A stretch of 64,000 nucleotides of DNA from Engelhardtia mirabilis (GCA_007751255.1 CP036296.1:6572001-6636000), one strand, 5' to 3'. Positions 19,465-28,742 are shown, numbered from the stretch's first letter. Translations and numbers: made by a program. The notes: generated from the sequence alone by a model not told the origin.

Positions 19465-19605
19465 GGGAGGTACGGTGCCGCGGGACGTACGGTGCCGGGA
19501 TCATTTGTCCCGCCGGCCGCCAAGGATGCTGCGAATCGCAGCATCCTTGGCGGCCGGTGGGACAAATGATCCCGGCACCGTACGTCCCGCGGCACCGTAC
19601 CTCCC
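19465..19605. repeat. Long near-perfect palindrome (70-base arms)
   Basis: Two 70-base arms flank a single central base at 19535, with only one mismatch (19512 against 19558). Each arm contains two direct copies of TACGGTGCCG and the core CGTACGGTGCCGGG, which is also found, as CGTACGGTGCCAGG, in the palindrome at 22525-22653 and the half-site at 13741. It sits between rpsU and the pseudouridine synthase gene. Transcribed on either strand it would fold into one long hairpin. Confidence 0.92.
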
Positions 19606-19610
19606 GAACG

Positions 19611-19648
19611 CCGGCGGGCGCCGTGCCCGAAGACACGGCGCCCGCCGG
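19611..19648 (-). terminator. Hairpin downstream of rpsU
   Basis: A perfect 15-pair GC-rich stem with an eight-base loop lies 57 bases after the rpsU stop on its strand. There is no T-run. It is the best candidate terminator for rpsU and is separate from the long palindrome that follows. Confidence 0.6.
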
Positions 19649-19704
19649 AGGCCGGCTGCGCCCGGGCGACGGGACGCAGCAGGCGGTGTGCTACCGCTCG
19701 AACT

Positions 19705-19926
19705 TCAGCGGACGCGACCGCCGGCTCGGCGTTGCGCCTTGCGGGTCGCCTTCTGGATCGTCCGGATCCGCTCGCGGCGCTCGCGCCGGCGGGCGTCTGA
19801 ACGCTTCTCGTGCCACGTGTTGGCCTTGGCCATGCGGAAGACTCCGCCGTAGTTGCACTGGCGCTTGAAACGGCGTAGTGCGGCCTCGAGAGACTCGTTC
19901 GGACGAACCTGGACTTTGATCGACAT
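19705..19926 (-). CDS. rpsU: 30S ribosomal protein S21
   Basis: A 73-residue basic protein of the S21 family, part of the small ribosomal subunit near the anti-Shine-Dalgarno end of 16S rRNA. Family marks are the opening VQVRPNESLEAALRRFKRQC (5-24) and the Arg/Lys-rich C-terminal half. Length is usual. There is no Shine-Dalgarno in front of the ATG, matching most genes in this window. It is a single-gene unit followed by a hairpin. Confidence 0.95.
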   Translation of the reverse strand: MSIKVQVRPNESLEAALRRFKRQCNYGGVFRMAKANTWHEKRSDARRRERRERIRTIQKATRKAQRRAGGRVR

Positions 19927-20160
19927 GAAGTGAGGTGAAGCGGTGCTTGTGCGGTTGGTAGCGCGCGAGCCGACCGTCCCATCCCGGCGGCTCTCCGCGT
20001 CTCGCTTCCGAGGGGAAGCGCTCGCGGAGCCAGGGAAACCCGCTCATCGATAGAGCGTTCTGAGGTGGCTCGCTGACCCGATCCCGTCCGGCAGGCCCGG
20101 AGTCGCCCGGGATCGAGGGTCGAACATTGTGCGGCTCGGCCGCCGGAAGGCAAGCTTCTA

Positions 20161-22527
20161 GTGCCACCGGTAGGGGTCGGCGGGACCCGCGCGGCCCCCC
20201 GTGCGCCGCTCCCCGCCCCACGCCCCTTTCGGGGCCAACCCCGACCCCGCCCCTTGGACGAACCGGCCAACGACCTACCCACCGTCCTCGAGGGGGCCGT
20301 GGACCGGGTGACCTTCCATTCGGAGGAGAGCCTGTACACGGTCCTGCGGGTCCGGGCCGAGGGCGCGCTGCCGGCCGAGCTGAAGAGCGGCTCCCTGGTC
20401 TTCGACCCGGTGGTGACCGCCGTGGGTCGCTGCCCCCGGCCTTCGGAGGGGCTCGGCGTGCGGCTCGGAGGGATCTGGACCCGCCACAAGACCCACGGGC
20501 TGCAGTTCGAGTTCGACCGGCTGGAGCTGCGCGCCCCCACTGACCGCAAGGGGCTGGTGCGCTACCTGGCCTCCGACCGATTCGAGGGCGTGGGCGAGGT
20601 CCTGGCCGGGCGCATCGTCGACGCCCTGGGCAACGACGCCCTGGAGCAGATCCGCGCCGACCGCTCGTGTCTGGACGCGATCAAGGGCCTGGCGCCCCCG
20701 GTGGCCGAGAACCTGCACCAGGCCCTGGTGGTCGAGAAGGGCAGCCACGCTCTCTATACCTTTCTGCTCGGGATCGGCCTGGGGCCCTGGCAGGTGGAGG
20801 CGGTGATCGAGAAGTACGGCCAGCAGGCCGAGGCGCGCCTGCGCCACAACCCCTATCTCCTGTCCAGCGGGATCGCCGGGATCGGCTTTCAGACCGCCGA
20901 TCGGGTGGCGCGGGAGCTGGGTCTGCCCGAGGACGGCCTCGAGCGACGCCGGGCGGCGATTCTGCACGTGCTCGAGAAGGCCAGCGGCCAGGGCCACTGC
21001 TGCCTGCCCCTGGAGCGCCTGGCCGAGGCCGCCCGCGAGCTGCTCGGGCAGCAGTTCGACGACGCCGCCTTCGTCGAGGCGGTCGAGGGCCTGCGGCGCA
21101 TGGACGACCTGGTGATCGACGAGGCCGCCACGGGCGAGCCGACCTCGGCCGACGGCGCGGGCACGGGCGACAAGCGCGCCTGGCTGCCGGGCTTCTTCGC
21201 CGCGGAGGTCGGCCTGGCCGAGCGCCTGGCCGGTCTGGTGGCCGCCGGTCCCGCGCGAGCTTGGGCCACCGAGGCCGACCTCGCGCGCAAGGAGCAGCAG
21301 CTCGGGATCACGCTGCACACGCGCCAGCGGGAGGCGGTCCTCGGCCTCTTGAGCGCTCCGGTGGGCCTGCTCACGGGCGGACCCGGCGTGGGCAAGACCA
21401 CCATCGTTCGCGCAGTCGTCGACCTGGCGCGGGCGGCCGGCGCGCGGGTGCTGCTCGCCTCGCCCACCGGGCGCGCCGCCAAGCGCCTGGCCGAGGCCAC
21501 CGGCGAGGAAGCCTCGACGGTGCACCGCCTGCTCGGCTTCGAACCCGGCACGCGGCGCTTCCTGCACGACGACGAGAAGCCCCTCGAGGCCGACCTCCTG
21601 GTGGTGGACGAGATCTCGATGCTCGACCTGAGCCTGGCCTACTCGCTGGTGCGGGCGGTGCGCGCGCCCACGCGCGTGATCCTCGTCGGCGACCCCGACC
21701 AGTTGCCCTCGGTGGCGGCCGGCAACGTGCTCTCGGACCTCCTGGCCGCCGGCTGCCTGCCGGTCTTCCGCCTGACCCAGATCTTCCGCCAGGCCGCCCA
21801 CAGCCTGATCGTCGACAACGCCCACGCGATCCTCGAGGGCCACATGCCGCGCTTCCCTGGCGCCGACGAGCCCCTCTCCGACTTCTACTTCTTCCCCACC
21901 GAGGGCGAGCAGGCCACGGCCGACCGACTGGTCGAGGTCGTCACCCGGCGCATCCCCGAGAAGTTCGGGCTCGACTGGCTCGAGGACGTGCAGGTCCTGG
22001 CGCCCATGTACCGCGGCGAGTGCGGGGTCGACCGGCTCAACGAACGCCTGCGCGAGCAGGTCACCGGCTCCCGGCGCGAGGGCCGCCTGCGCGGTCGCGT
22101 GTGGCGCGAGGGCGACCGCGTGATCCACACCCGCAACGACTACGAGAAGGAGGTCTTCAACGGCGACATGGGGCGGGTGGTCCGCATCAACGCCGACGGC
22201 ACGGGGCTCTCGGTGCGCTACCCCGAGCGCGTGGTGTTCTACGAGCCCGAGCACCTGGGCGACCTGCAACCCGCCTTCGCGATCACCGTTCACCGAAGCC
22301 AGGGCGGGGAGTTCCCGGGGGTCGTGATGCCGCTGGTACCGCAGCACTACCTGATGCTGCAACGGCACCTCCTGTACACGGCGGTGACGCGGGCCAAGCG
22401 GCTGTGCGTGCTGGTGGGGAGCCGGCGCGCGCTGGAGATGGCGGTGCAGAATGCGGAGCAGAAGTTGCGGCTGTCGGGCCTCGAGGGGCGGTTGCGTCGG
22501 GCGTGTGGGGATCAGACCGCGTCATGA
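20161..22527 (+). CDS. recD2: RecD-like helicase (RecD2 family)
   Basis: An SF1 5'-3' DNA helicase of up to 788 residues, of the RecD2 type that acts without RecBC. Residues about 40-120 are the OB-like N-domain and about 125-265 hold helix-hairpin-helix repeats. The motor has Walker A GGPGVGKTT (406-414, Lys412), Walker B VVDEIS (481-486) and the C-terminal UvrD-like motif ITVHRSQGGEF near 707-717. Start is uncertain: GTG at 20161, or TTG at 20254, which would drop 31 Pro/Arg-rich residues and begin just before the conserved domain. The stop codon forms the edge of the long palindrome downstream. Confidence 0.9.
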   Translation: MPPVGVGGTRAAPRAPLPAPRPFRGQPRPRPLDEPANDLPTVLEGAVDRVTFHSEESLYTVLRVRAEGALPAELKSGSLVFDPVVTAVGRCPRPSEGLGVRLGGIWTRHKTHGLQFEFDRLELRAPTDRKGLVRYLASDRFEGVGEVLAGRIVDALGNDALEQIRADRSCLDAIKGLAPPVAENLHQALVVEKGSHALYTFLLGIGLGPWQVEAVIEKYGQQAEARLRHNPYLLSSGIAGIGFQTADRVARELGLPEDGLERRRAAILHVLEKASGQGHCCLPLERLAEAARELLGQQFDDAAFVEAVEGLRRMDDLVIDEAATGEPTSADGAGTGDKRAWLPGFFAAEVGLAERLAGLVAAGPARAWATEADLARKEQQLGITLHTRQREAVLGLLSAPVGLLTGGPGVGKTTIVRAVVDLARAAGARVLLASPTGRAAKRLAEATGEEASTVHRLLGFEPGTRRFLHDDEKPLEADLLVVDEISMLDLSLAYSLVRAVRAPTRVILVGDPDQLPSVAAGNVLSDLLAAGCLPVFRLTQIFRQAAHSLIVDNAHAILEGHMPRFPGADEPLSDFYFFPTEGEQATADRLVEVVTRRIPEKFGLDWLEDVQVLAPMYRGECGVDRLNERLREQVTGSRREGRLRGRVWREGDRVIHTRNDYEKEVFNGDMGRVVRINADGTGLSVRYPERVVFYEPEHLGDLQPAFAITVHRSQGGEFPGVVMPLVPQHYLMLQRHLLYTAVTRAKRLCVLVGSRRALEMAVQNAEQKLRLSGLEGRLRRACGDQTAS

Positions 22528-22653
22528 TTAGGCGTTCGTACGGTGCCAGGCACAAAACCGCCGCCTAACGAGAGTCGCGCAGCCGCCAAGGGCGGCTGCG
22601 CGACTCTCGTTAGGCGGCGGTTTTGTGCCTGGCACCGTACGAACGCCTAATCA
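22525..22653. repeat. Perfect palindrome with 63-base arms at the recD2 stop
   Basis: Arms 22525-22587 and 22591-22653 are exact reverse complements around a three-base loop (AAG); with one mismatch the pairing extends to 22521 and 22657. The outer 38 bases of the arm recur at 13741-13778. The core CGTACGGTGCC is shared with the palindrome at 19465-19605. It begins in the recD2 stop codon, so it could also act as its transcription terminator or mRNA-stabilising stem. The rest of 22528-22813 holds no gene. Confidence 0.95.
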
Positions 22654-22813
22654 CGACCCCGGCGCGCGGGCGCGCGACCGAACGCGCGAGGCAGGATGAA
22701 CACTCTGCCGCCCCCTCCCATCGCAGACGCCGGGTACCTTCTCCGTTGATCGAATCTCTTGTTCCGCGCTGCGCCCCGAGTGTCGGAGACCCAATGCCCG
22801 CTGAACTTGTCCG

Positions 22814-24268
22814 ATGACCGCCCAGCCCGATCGCCCCTTCACCGTCCGCGATGCGTCCATCGCGGTCGCGCTCGGATTGGGCTGCGCGCTCGGGGCCGCC
22901 TGGCTCCATCAGGGTTGGTTGCTCGGCGACGCCGCTGCGCTGTTGGAGAAGCTGAGGCCCCTGCGCGGACCGCACGAACTCGGGAGCCACGCCCTCTACC
23001 TGCCGCTCGGGCGCCTCTTGGGATCTGTGGCGCAGCTCGAGGCCTACCACGCCCTCGCCGCGCTCGGTTGGCTCAGCGCCGGCGTCATCGCCGCGTCTGT
23101 CTTCAGTAGCGCTCGACTCCTCGGTGTCGGAGCCCGAGCCGGATCGGCAGCGGCGCTCCTGGCCGTCGCCTCCCCCGGGATCGCGTTCCACACCACCGTC
23201 ATCGAAGTCCACGCCCTGCACGCCGCACACGTCGCGGCCGGCTTGACGCTGATCCTCGCGGTCGACTCCCGGCGCCCTCGAGCCGTCCTTGCAACGGCGT
23301 CACTCGTCGCCGGCACGTTGATCCTCACCCACCGCTCGGGTGTGCTCTGCGCGGCACCCTTGACCCTGCTCGCCTGGGGGCGAGCTGGCGCCGCCAAGCC
23401 GCGAGCGGCTGGCCTGCGCTCGCTGATCCTGTCGGCCACCGCCGTCGGCGGCGGAGCGCTGCTCGGCGTCGCGCTCGACCAGGCCCTGCACGTGATCTTC
23501 GGTGGCCCCGACTGGTTCCAAGCCCGCGAACTACTCGCGCGTGAACAGACCGGCCCCTCGCTCGCGCTCGTCTTGAAGGAGGCGGTGCTCCCCTTCGGCG
23601 TGCTACTACCCCTGGGACTGGTCGGCTCGCTCTGGCCGCGGCGCTCCACCGTGACATCGGCGTGGCTGCTCGTGGGGATCTTGGTCCATCCCGCGGCGGT
23701 GGTGCTGTTCGGCGTGCCGACGCGCGGGGGCTACGTGTCGCCCGCGATCGTGTTCGCGGCAATCGCCGCGGCTCGTGCCCTGGACGGGCTGCGGGGGCGA
23801 GTCGTCGTCCTGGTGCTGTTGCTCCTCGCAGCCCAGGGCTGGCTAGGCCTGCGCGCGATCGACACTGTCGAGGCCAGGACTAAACGGCGCGCCGCCGAGC
23901 AGCGCCTGGAGCTTGCCCGAGCCCTGCTCCCAGACGGTGGGCTGATGGTCACCGCCGACCTGGGCTATCAACTGGTGACGGGTCGCCTGCCGGGGATCCG
24001 CGAGTTCAACCTGGGCCACGAGCTGGGGCGCGCGATTGCCGCCGGGACCTCGCCGTCGGACTTCGACGCAGCCGCGACTGCGCCGCTCATCGACCTGATC
24101 CGCGACTCGGACAAGCGCGTCGTCTGGGTTCGGGACTGGGCCGCCGATCCGGCGATCCGCACGGCGGTAGCTCCCTACATGGTCCCCATCGAGGAGGCGC
24201 TGCGTCGCGAGTTCGGCGGGCGCGACGTGAACGCCGATGGCGTGGATGCCGTCGTCCTGCGCCCTTGA
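22814..24268 (+). CDS. Polytopic membrane protein, glycosyltransferase-39-like topology
   Basis: A 484-residue protein with about ten hydrophobic segments up to residue 350, followed by a soluble C-terminal domain of about 125 residues. The layout, with a polar loop after the first helix and a soluble tail, is like the family of membrane proteins related to dolichyl-phosphate-mannose transferases, but I see no diagnostic acidic motif, so function is open. The ATG at 22814 follows 160 bases of non-coding DNA after the palindrome. A small hairpin (24261-24279) overlaps its stop codon. Confidence 0.62.
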   Translation: MTAQPDRPFTVRDASIAVALGLGCALGAAWLHQGWLLGDAAALLEKLRPLRGPHELGSHALYLPLGRLLGSVAQLEAYHALAALGWLSAGVIAASVFSSARLLGVGARAGSAAALLAVASPGIAFHTTVIEVHALHAAHVAAGLTLILAVDSRRPRAVLATASLVAGTLILTHRSGVLCAAPLTLLAWGRAGAAKPRAAGLRSLILSATAVGGGALLGVALDQALHVIFGGPDWFQARELLAREQTGPSLALVLKEAVLPFGVLLPLGLVGSLWPRRSTVTSAWLLVGILVHPAAVVLFGVPTRGGYVSPAIVFAAIAAARALDGLRGRVVVLVLLLLAAQGWLGLRAIDTVEARTKRRAAEQRLELARALLPDGGLMVTADLGYQLVTGRLPGIREFNLGHELGRAIAAGTSPSDFDAAATAPLIDLIRDSDKRVVWVRDWAADPAIRTAVAPYMVPIEEALRREFGGRDVNADGVDAVVLRP

Positions 24269-24279
24269 GCCCCAAGGGC
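24261..24279 (+). terminator. Small hairpin at the stop codon
   Basis: A 7-pair stem (GCCCTTG/CAAGGGC) with a five-base loop spans the TGA of the membrane protein gene. It may help terminate transcription or protect the 3' end. Confidence 0.35.
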
Positions 24280-24308
24280 TGCCCCACGAACTCCCGGCAG
24301 AAACGCCG

Positions 24309-24340
24309 GAGGCCCGTCTCTAGCGGTAGAGCCGGGCCTC
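24309..24340. terminator. Bidirectional hairpin between convergent genes
   Basis: An 8-pair stem (GAGGCCCG/CGGGCCTC), one mismatch and a further 5-pair stem close on a GCGG loop. It lies in the 273-base gap between two convergent genes and could serve both strands. No T-run follows. Confidence 0.5.
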
Positions 24341-24541
24341 GCGGTGCGTCACGGTTCGAGACTTGGGTGGCGGTTTCGGGGCGCGTGAAGCGCCCTTTCG
24401 CCGTTCACCCGATCCTCGGGTCGGGGCCGCTACGAGCGACCCGCAGGCAATAGACGGTTCCGCGGGCCCCGAAGCACGCACCGGATCCCGAAATTCTGCC
24501 GGTATTACGCATCCATTCCGTGTTTCGGGGCAATTCGGGCC

Positions 24542-26287
24542 TCAACGCAGGCCCAGGGCGAGTGACAGGCCTTCGGGCGAACCGATGACTCGAGCCTCTC
24601 CAGACTCCAGCCGAACCTCCGACGAGCACCCCAAACGACTCGTCGACAGCAGATCCACCCACCCGCCAGGTGTCTCGCCCATCTGAATCCGACGCGGGCC
24701 AGCGGTGCGAACCGAGACCTCCGCCTCGGGCGACAGGTTCCAGGACCCGTCGCGGCCGAGCGACGGGTCGAAGTAGATCGCGAGCCCCTCCTCGGTCTCG
24801 GTCACCACCGGATCGGAGACGCCGGCGCCCGTGGCCACCTCCACGTCGATGTCGCTGACCAAGGGCGTCGAGAGGGCCACGATCGCGAAGGATCGAGCCC
24901 CATCGGTGACCGGCACGTCGAATGACGCGACCAGCCGATCGCCCATGCGCGCCACGGCGACCGAGCGCGTCGAGGCCGCGATGCCCCGGGCCAGGGAGTG
25001 GGCCGCGCTGCGAGTCGCCGCCGCGTCCATGCCTCGGCCGGGCATGGCCGCCATCCAGGGGCCGATCTGCTCCCAGCCACGACCTGCGTCGGGCAACAGA
25101 TCGAAGTCGACCTCGGAGCCGTCGGCGATCAGCTCGGCGACCAGGCCGTGACCCCAGAGCTGTCGTTCGGAGACCAGCATCGACGCGTAGTCGTCGCTCA
25201 CCAGGCTCAGCCGCGGACGGGAGAGGGCGTCCCGCAGGACCATGGAAAGGGTGCCTCCGCCCGACTCCAGCGTCTGGGTGAGCTCGAGCGGAGCCGACTC
25301 GACTTCCACCACCATCAGTTCGTCGCCCGAGGTGCCCGCCAGATCCCAGCGCGTCCGCGCCAGCAGGGCCCGGCCGGCGGGCACGTGGGTACAGAGTCCC
25401 AGCGCGCGGGTCAGGGTGTCCTGGTGCTGCACGGACAGGGGCAGGACGTTCACTTGGCGCAGGTTCTCCCCGTTGCCGCCGGTCGAAGCGGTGATCGTGC
25501 CGACCTGCATCTGCTCCTCACGCACCGGGCCGATCGCGTCGGTCCGCGTCGTCACGATGGACAGGTAGCCTCCGTCCACGCCAGGCACGAAGCGTGCCAC
25601 GACCTGGGATCCGGTCAACTGCTGGATCACCGTCGGATCGACGATCGAGACGTTCGAGGCGATCTCCACGTCGTAGTCGACGATCGCGGACTGACCGGTC
25701 CGCAGGTCCACGGAGCCAGTGCTGCCCAGACGCAAGCTGATGGTCACCTCCTCGTCGAGCGACGACTGGGACTCCTCCAACAGGCGCGCCAACTCCGCCG
25801 TGCCGATCGTCGCCCCCAGTGGGAGCTGGTCGTAGCTCCCGTCGCTGGTCTTGTACCAACGCACGCGAACCTTCGCGCTCTGCGAGAGCAGCGCGTCGAG
25901 CTCCCCCAGGGTCGCGGCCACGCTGTCGCGCAGGGCCTGGGTCCCGCGCACGACCAACTGCCGCTCGCCGTTGGTAGTGATCATCGGGCTGCGTTGCTCG
26001 GCGTCGCGGTAGCGCAGTTGTTCCTCGTGCAGGCGCACCAAGATCTCCTGCAGCGCGCCGATCGAGACCTCCTCGGAGCCGATGCTCCCGCCGGCACCGG
26101 AGGCATCCTCCAGCTTTCCGTGTTGGTCCAGGATATCGATGTCGTAGACCCCGGCATCGACCCGCCGGAGCAGGCCGGTCAAGTCGAAGACGGCGATGCC
26201 GAGTTCATCGCCGTCCTGGGACGGCGCGGCGAGAGCGGTCGGGGCGGCGAGGGCCAAGAGGCCCAGAGTTCGAAGCAGGTTCTTCAC
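24542..26287 (-). CDS. Secreted protein of unknown function in sigma-factor operon
   Basis: A 581-residue exported protein with a clear signal peptide (about 1-20, ending LAAPTALA). Around 105-150 the sequence (QLVVRGTQALRDSVAATLGE) resembles the short N-domains of secretins, and the rest is beta-rich with no domain I recognise. There is no secretin channel domain, so it is not a secretin itself. The GTG start overlaps the stop of the anti-sigma-like HEAT gene by four bases, so it is the third gene of an operon headed by an ECF sigma factor. It may be the extracytoplasmic sensor or output of that system (inference). Confidence 0.65.
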   Translation of the reverse strand: MKNLLRTLGLLALAAPTALAAPSQDGDELGIAVFDLTGLLRRVDAGVYDIDILDQHGKLEDASGAGGSIGSEEVSIGALQEILVRLHEEQLRYRDAEQRSPMITTNGERQLVVRGTQALRDSVAATLGELDALLSQSAKVRVRWYKTSDGSYDQLPLGATIGTAELARLLEESQSSLDEEVTISLRLGSTGSVDLRTGQSAIVDYDVEIASNVSIVDPTVIQQLTGSQVVARFVPGVDGGYLSIVTTRTDAIGPVREEQMQVGTITASTGGNGENLRQVNVLPLSVQHQDTLTRALGLCTHVPAGRALLARTRWDLAGTSGDELMVVEVESAPLELTQTLESGGGTLSMVLRDALSRPRLSLVSDDYASMLVSERQLWGHGLVAELIADGSEVDFDLLPDAGRGWEQIGPWMAAMPGRGMDAAATRSAAHSLARGIAASTRSVAVARMGDRLVASFDVPVTDGARSFAIVALSTPLVSDIDVEVATGAGVSDPVVTETEEGLAIYFDPSLGRDGSWNLSPEAEVSVRTAGPRRIQMGETPGGWVDLLSTSRLGCSSEVRLESGEARVIGSPEGLSLALGLR

Positions 26288-28140
26288 GGCAGTTCGTCTC
26301 CGTCGGTTGCGGTCAAAGGCAGCATCGGTCGCAGCTCGCGCGCCAGGCGCACGAGGCTGCTGGAGGAGTAGTGGGCGAGCACGTCATCGAGTTCGCCCGT
26401 CAGGCCATCGGGCTCGGGCAAGAGCGCCAGGGCGCCCTCGATCCCCAAGCCCCGCGCCAGGGCCACCAGCGCGGCGGCGGCGATGCGCGCGTCGTCCGGC
26501 GCGCTGGTCCGCACCAGCCCACGCAGGGCCCGGGCCGAGTCGGGATCGGTCGCGTCGGTAGCGCCGAGGGCCATCAGTCGCAGGTCCGAGGCCAGGGCCG
26601 TCGAGCGCGCCAGCTCGGCCAGCGCGGCCGAACCGTCGAACCTGGGATCGCCGAGCAACAACTCGGCCAGGGTCACCGCCAACTCACGCTCGCCGCGCAC
26701 CGAGCGCGCCAGGCGCAGCCAGGCCTGGGGCTCGTCGCGAGCCGCCAGGGCGGCCTCGACGGCCGCGACCGCTGGGCGCCCGATGCGACGCATCTCGAGC
26801 AGCGCACGCCCCGCGGGCTCGCCCGGGATCTGCGCCAGGGCGCCCAGGGCGCCGTCGGTCAGGCGCGGATCCGTGGCCGCCGAGGTCAGGCGCGGCACGA
26901 GTCCCTCGCAAGCGGTGACCCGCGCGAACTCGATCAGGACCGTGTCCATGGACCGGCCGTCCGCGGCGGCGAAGAGCTCGTCGCCGTGGCTCGGGTCCAG
27001 GGCGGCGAGCACGGGCTCGAGGGGCAGCTGCCCAGAGCCGATGCGCTCGAGCAACTCGACCAGGCCCTGCGCGCCGAGGTCGGCCAGCAGGCCGGCGGCG
27101 GCGGTGAGCCGCGGCGAGCGGTCCCCGCGTCGCGCGATGCGCTCGCAGGCGCGGCCGAGTTGGCGCGCCGCCGCAGGATCGGCGACCTCGCCCCAAGCCG
27201 CGAGAGCGTCGTCCGCGAGCTGCGGGTCCGCGAGCGCCGCGCCGAGGCCCGACCATCCTTCGGGGCCCAGGTCCACAAGGGCCGCGAGGGCCGTCCCGCG
27301 CAGGCCCGGATCGGCCAACGCGTCCTCGATCGAGCGCGCACTGAGCTTGTCGCCCTGCGCTCCGAGAAAACGCAGTGCCCCGCGCGCGACGCTCTCATCG
27401 GTGGTCGCGTCCAGGACCCGCTCGACGTCGCGCAGGGCGACCCAAGTGTCGCCGTCGCGTTCCAGGAGAGCGGTCAACTGCGCCGTTCCAGCTCCGTCGT
27501 CGCTGCCGAGTGAGGCCAGGAGCGTGCTCAACGAGGGAACTTCGGCCGCCGCGAGCTGCGCTTCGCCGCCGCTCGGATCCGCGTCGTCCGAGGGGTCGAC
27601 GGACCCACCGCGGCCCGGCGAGTCGCCCGGCAGATCGCGCGGCAGTTCCGCCAAGGGATCGCCGAACGGACCGGCCGCCGGATCCGTCGCCGGAGCGGTC
27701 GACCGGCCAGTGAAAGAGTCCGCTGCCGGAGCGACCGCCACGTCGAGCTCGGCTCCCGCTTGCCGCTGCGGCCCTGCTTCGTCGCCGTCGATCGACCGCT
27801 GCCACAGCAACGAGCCGGCCAGGAGGACCAACGCAGCCGCCGCCAGGCGCACCGGCGACGCCCAGCGCGGCAGGGACCGCAAGCGCCCACGCGGCGAAGC
27901 GTCGCCGCCGCCGGCCTCGAGCCGCGCGCGAATCGCCTGCAGCGCGGCGCCCGTATCGACCGACTCGGCCGGCGGCTCCGCCAAGCCCTCGAGCAGGCCG
28001 TCCAAGCGCCGCTGGCGGCGGGCGAACTCGGCCAGCTCCGGATCCCGCGCGAGCCGCTGTTCGAGCTCCGCCTGCCTCGCCGCGCTCAGACTCCCGTCGA
28101 GCTGGCGCAGCACCCACTCGCGACCGTCGTTGCGTGTCAC
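26284..28140 (-). CDS. Membrane anti-sigma-like protein with HEAT-like repeats
   Basis: A 618-residue protein. The N-terminal 50 residues (WVLRQLDGSLSAARQAELEQ and following) look like the start of anti-sigma factors, but lack the zinc-binding HxxxCxxC. One membrane segment lies at about 97-113. Beyond a Pro/Asp/Ser-rich linker (about 120-200), the remaining 400 residues are helical repeats of 30-40 residues rich in Ala and Leu, of HEAT type, which would be outside the inner membrane. The GTG start overlaps the sigma factor stop in a GTGA, so the sigma factor and this protein are coupled. Likely role: holds the sigma factor and senses something through the HEAT scaffold (inference). Confidence 0.72.
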   Translation of the reverse strand: MTRNDGREWVLRQLDGSLSAARQAELEQRLARDPELAEFARRQRRLDGLLEGLAEPPAESVDTGAALQAIRARLEAGGGDASPRGRLRSLPRWASPVRLAAAALVLLAGSLLWQRSIDGDEAGPQRQAGAELDVAVAPAADSFTGRSTAPATDPAAGPFGDPLAELPRDLPGDSPGRGGSVDPSDDADPSGGEAQLAAAEVPSLSTLLASLGSDDGAGTAQLTALLERDGDTWVALRDVERVLDATTDESVARGALRFLGAQGDKLSARSIEDALADPGLRGTALAALVDLGPEGWSGLGAALADPQLADDALAAWGEVADPAAARQLGRACERIARRGDRSPRLTAAAGLLADLGAQGLVELLERIGSGQLPLEPVLAALDPSHGDELFAAADGRSMDTVLIEFARVTACEGLVPRLTSAATDPRLTDGALGALAQIPGEPAGRALLEMRRIGRPAVAAVEAALAARDEPQAWLRLARSVRGERELAVTLAELLLGDPRFDGSAALAELARSTALASDLRLMALGATDATDPDSARALRGLVRTSAPDDARIAAAALVALARGLGIEGALALLPEPDGLTGELDDVLAHYSSSSLVRLARELRPMLPLTATDGDELP

Positions 28141-28742
28141 GTCGTCGACTCCTCGTCCAAGAACGGACCCATGCGGCGCTCCAACTCGCGCCGCGCCTTC
28201 ATGACCTGGATGCGGACGGTCCCCGGCCGGCGCCCCACCAGCCGCGCGATCTCGTCGTAGTCGAGCCCCTCGAAGACCCGCAGCACCAGCGCCACGCGCA
28301 GCCGCTCGGGCAACTCGCCCAGGGCCTGGCGCAGGGCGCGGTGCAGATCCGCGCCCCGCAGCCGCGCGTCCGGCGCCGGCTCACCGCTACGCCGCTCGAT
28401 CGACTCGAGCCCGGCCAGCTCCTCGCGCCGCAGCCGCCGCCCGCGCGAGCGGTGGTGATCCCGGGCCAAGTTCAGCGCCACCCGCCGCAGCCAGACCAGC
28501 GCCCCCACCTCGTCGACCTCGCCACCCCGACGCTGGGCTCGCACGAAGCACTCCTGGGCCAGGTCGTCCGCGTCCTCGCGGTTGCCCACCAGCCGGAACA
28601 GGAGCCGGTGCACCGCCAGGTAGTGCGCCGCCACCAACCGCGCCAGGCGGTCCCCGCCCCCCACCGCCCCCCCGGGGCTCGGCGGGCGGCTCTCCGCGGT
28701 TTCCCTGGTGCGTCGGCTCTCCAAGTGGATCGTGCTCGCCAT
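28137..28742 (-). CDS. ECF-family RNA polymerase sigma factor
   Basis: A 201-residue sigma-70 family protein of extracytoplasmic-function type. Region 2 is visible near 35-95 (NREDADDLAQECFVRA) and region 4 near 140-195 (LPERLRVALVLRVFEG then YDEIARLVGRRPGTVRIQ). The ATG at 28740-28742 was chosen because the much longer upstream frame runs antisense through the neighbouring sigma gene. It heads an operon with the membrane anti-sigma-like gene. A 321-base gap separates it from a second, divergent sigma gene. Confidence 0.9.
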   Translation of the reverse strand: MASTIHLESRRTRETAESRPPSPGGAVGGGDRLARLVAAHYLAVHRLLFRLVGNREDADDLAQECFVRAQRRGGEVDEVGALVWLRRVALNLARDHHRSRGRRLRREELAGLESIERRSGEPAPDARLRGADLHRALRQALGELPERLRVALVLRVFEGLDYDEIARLVGRRPGTVRIQVMKARRELERRMGPFLDEESTT

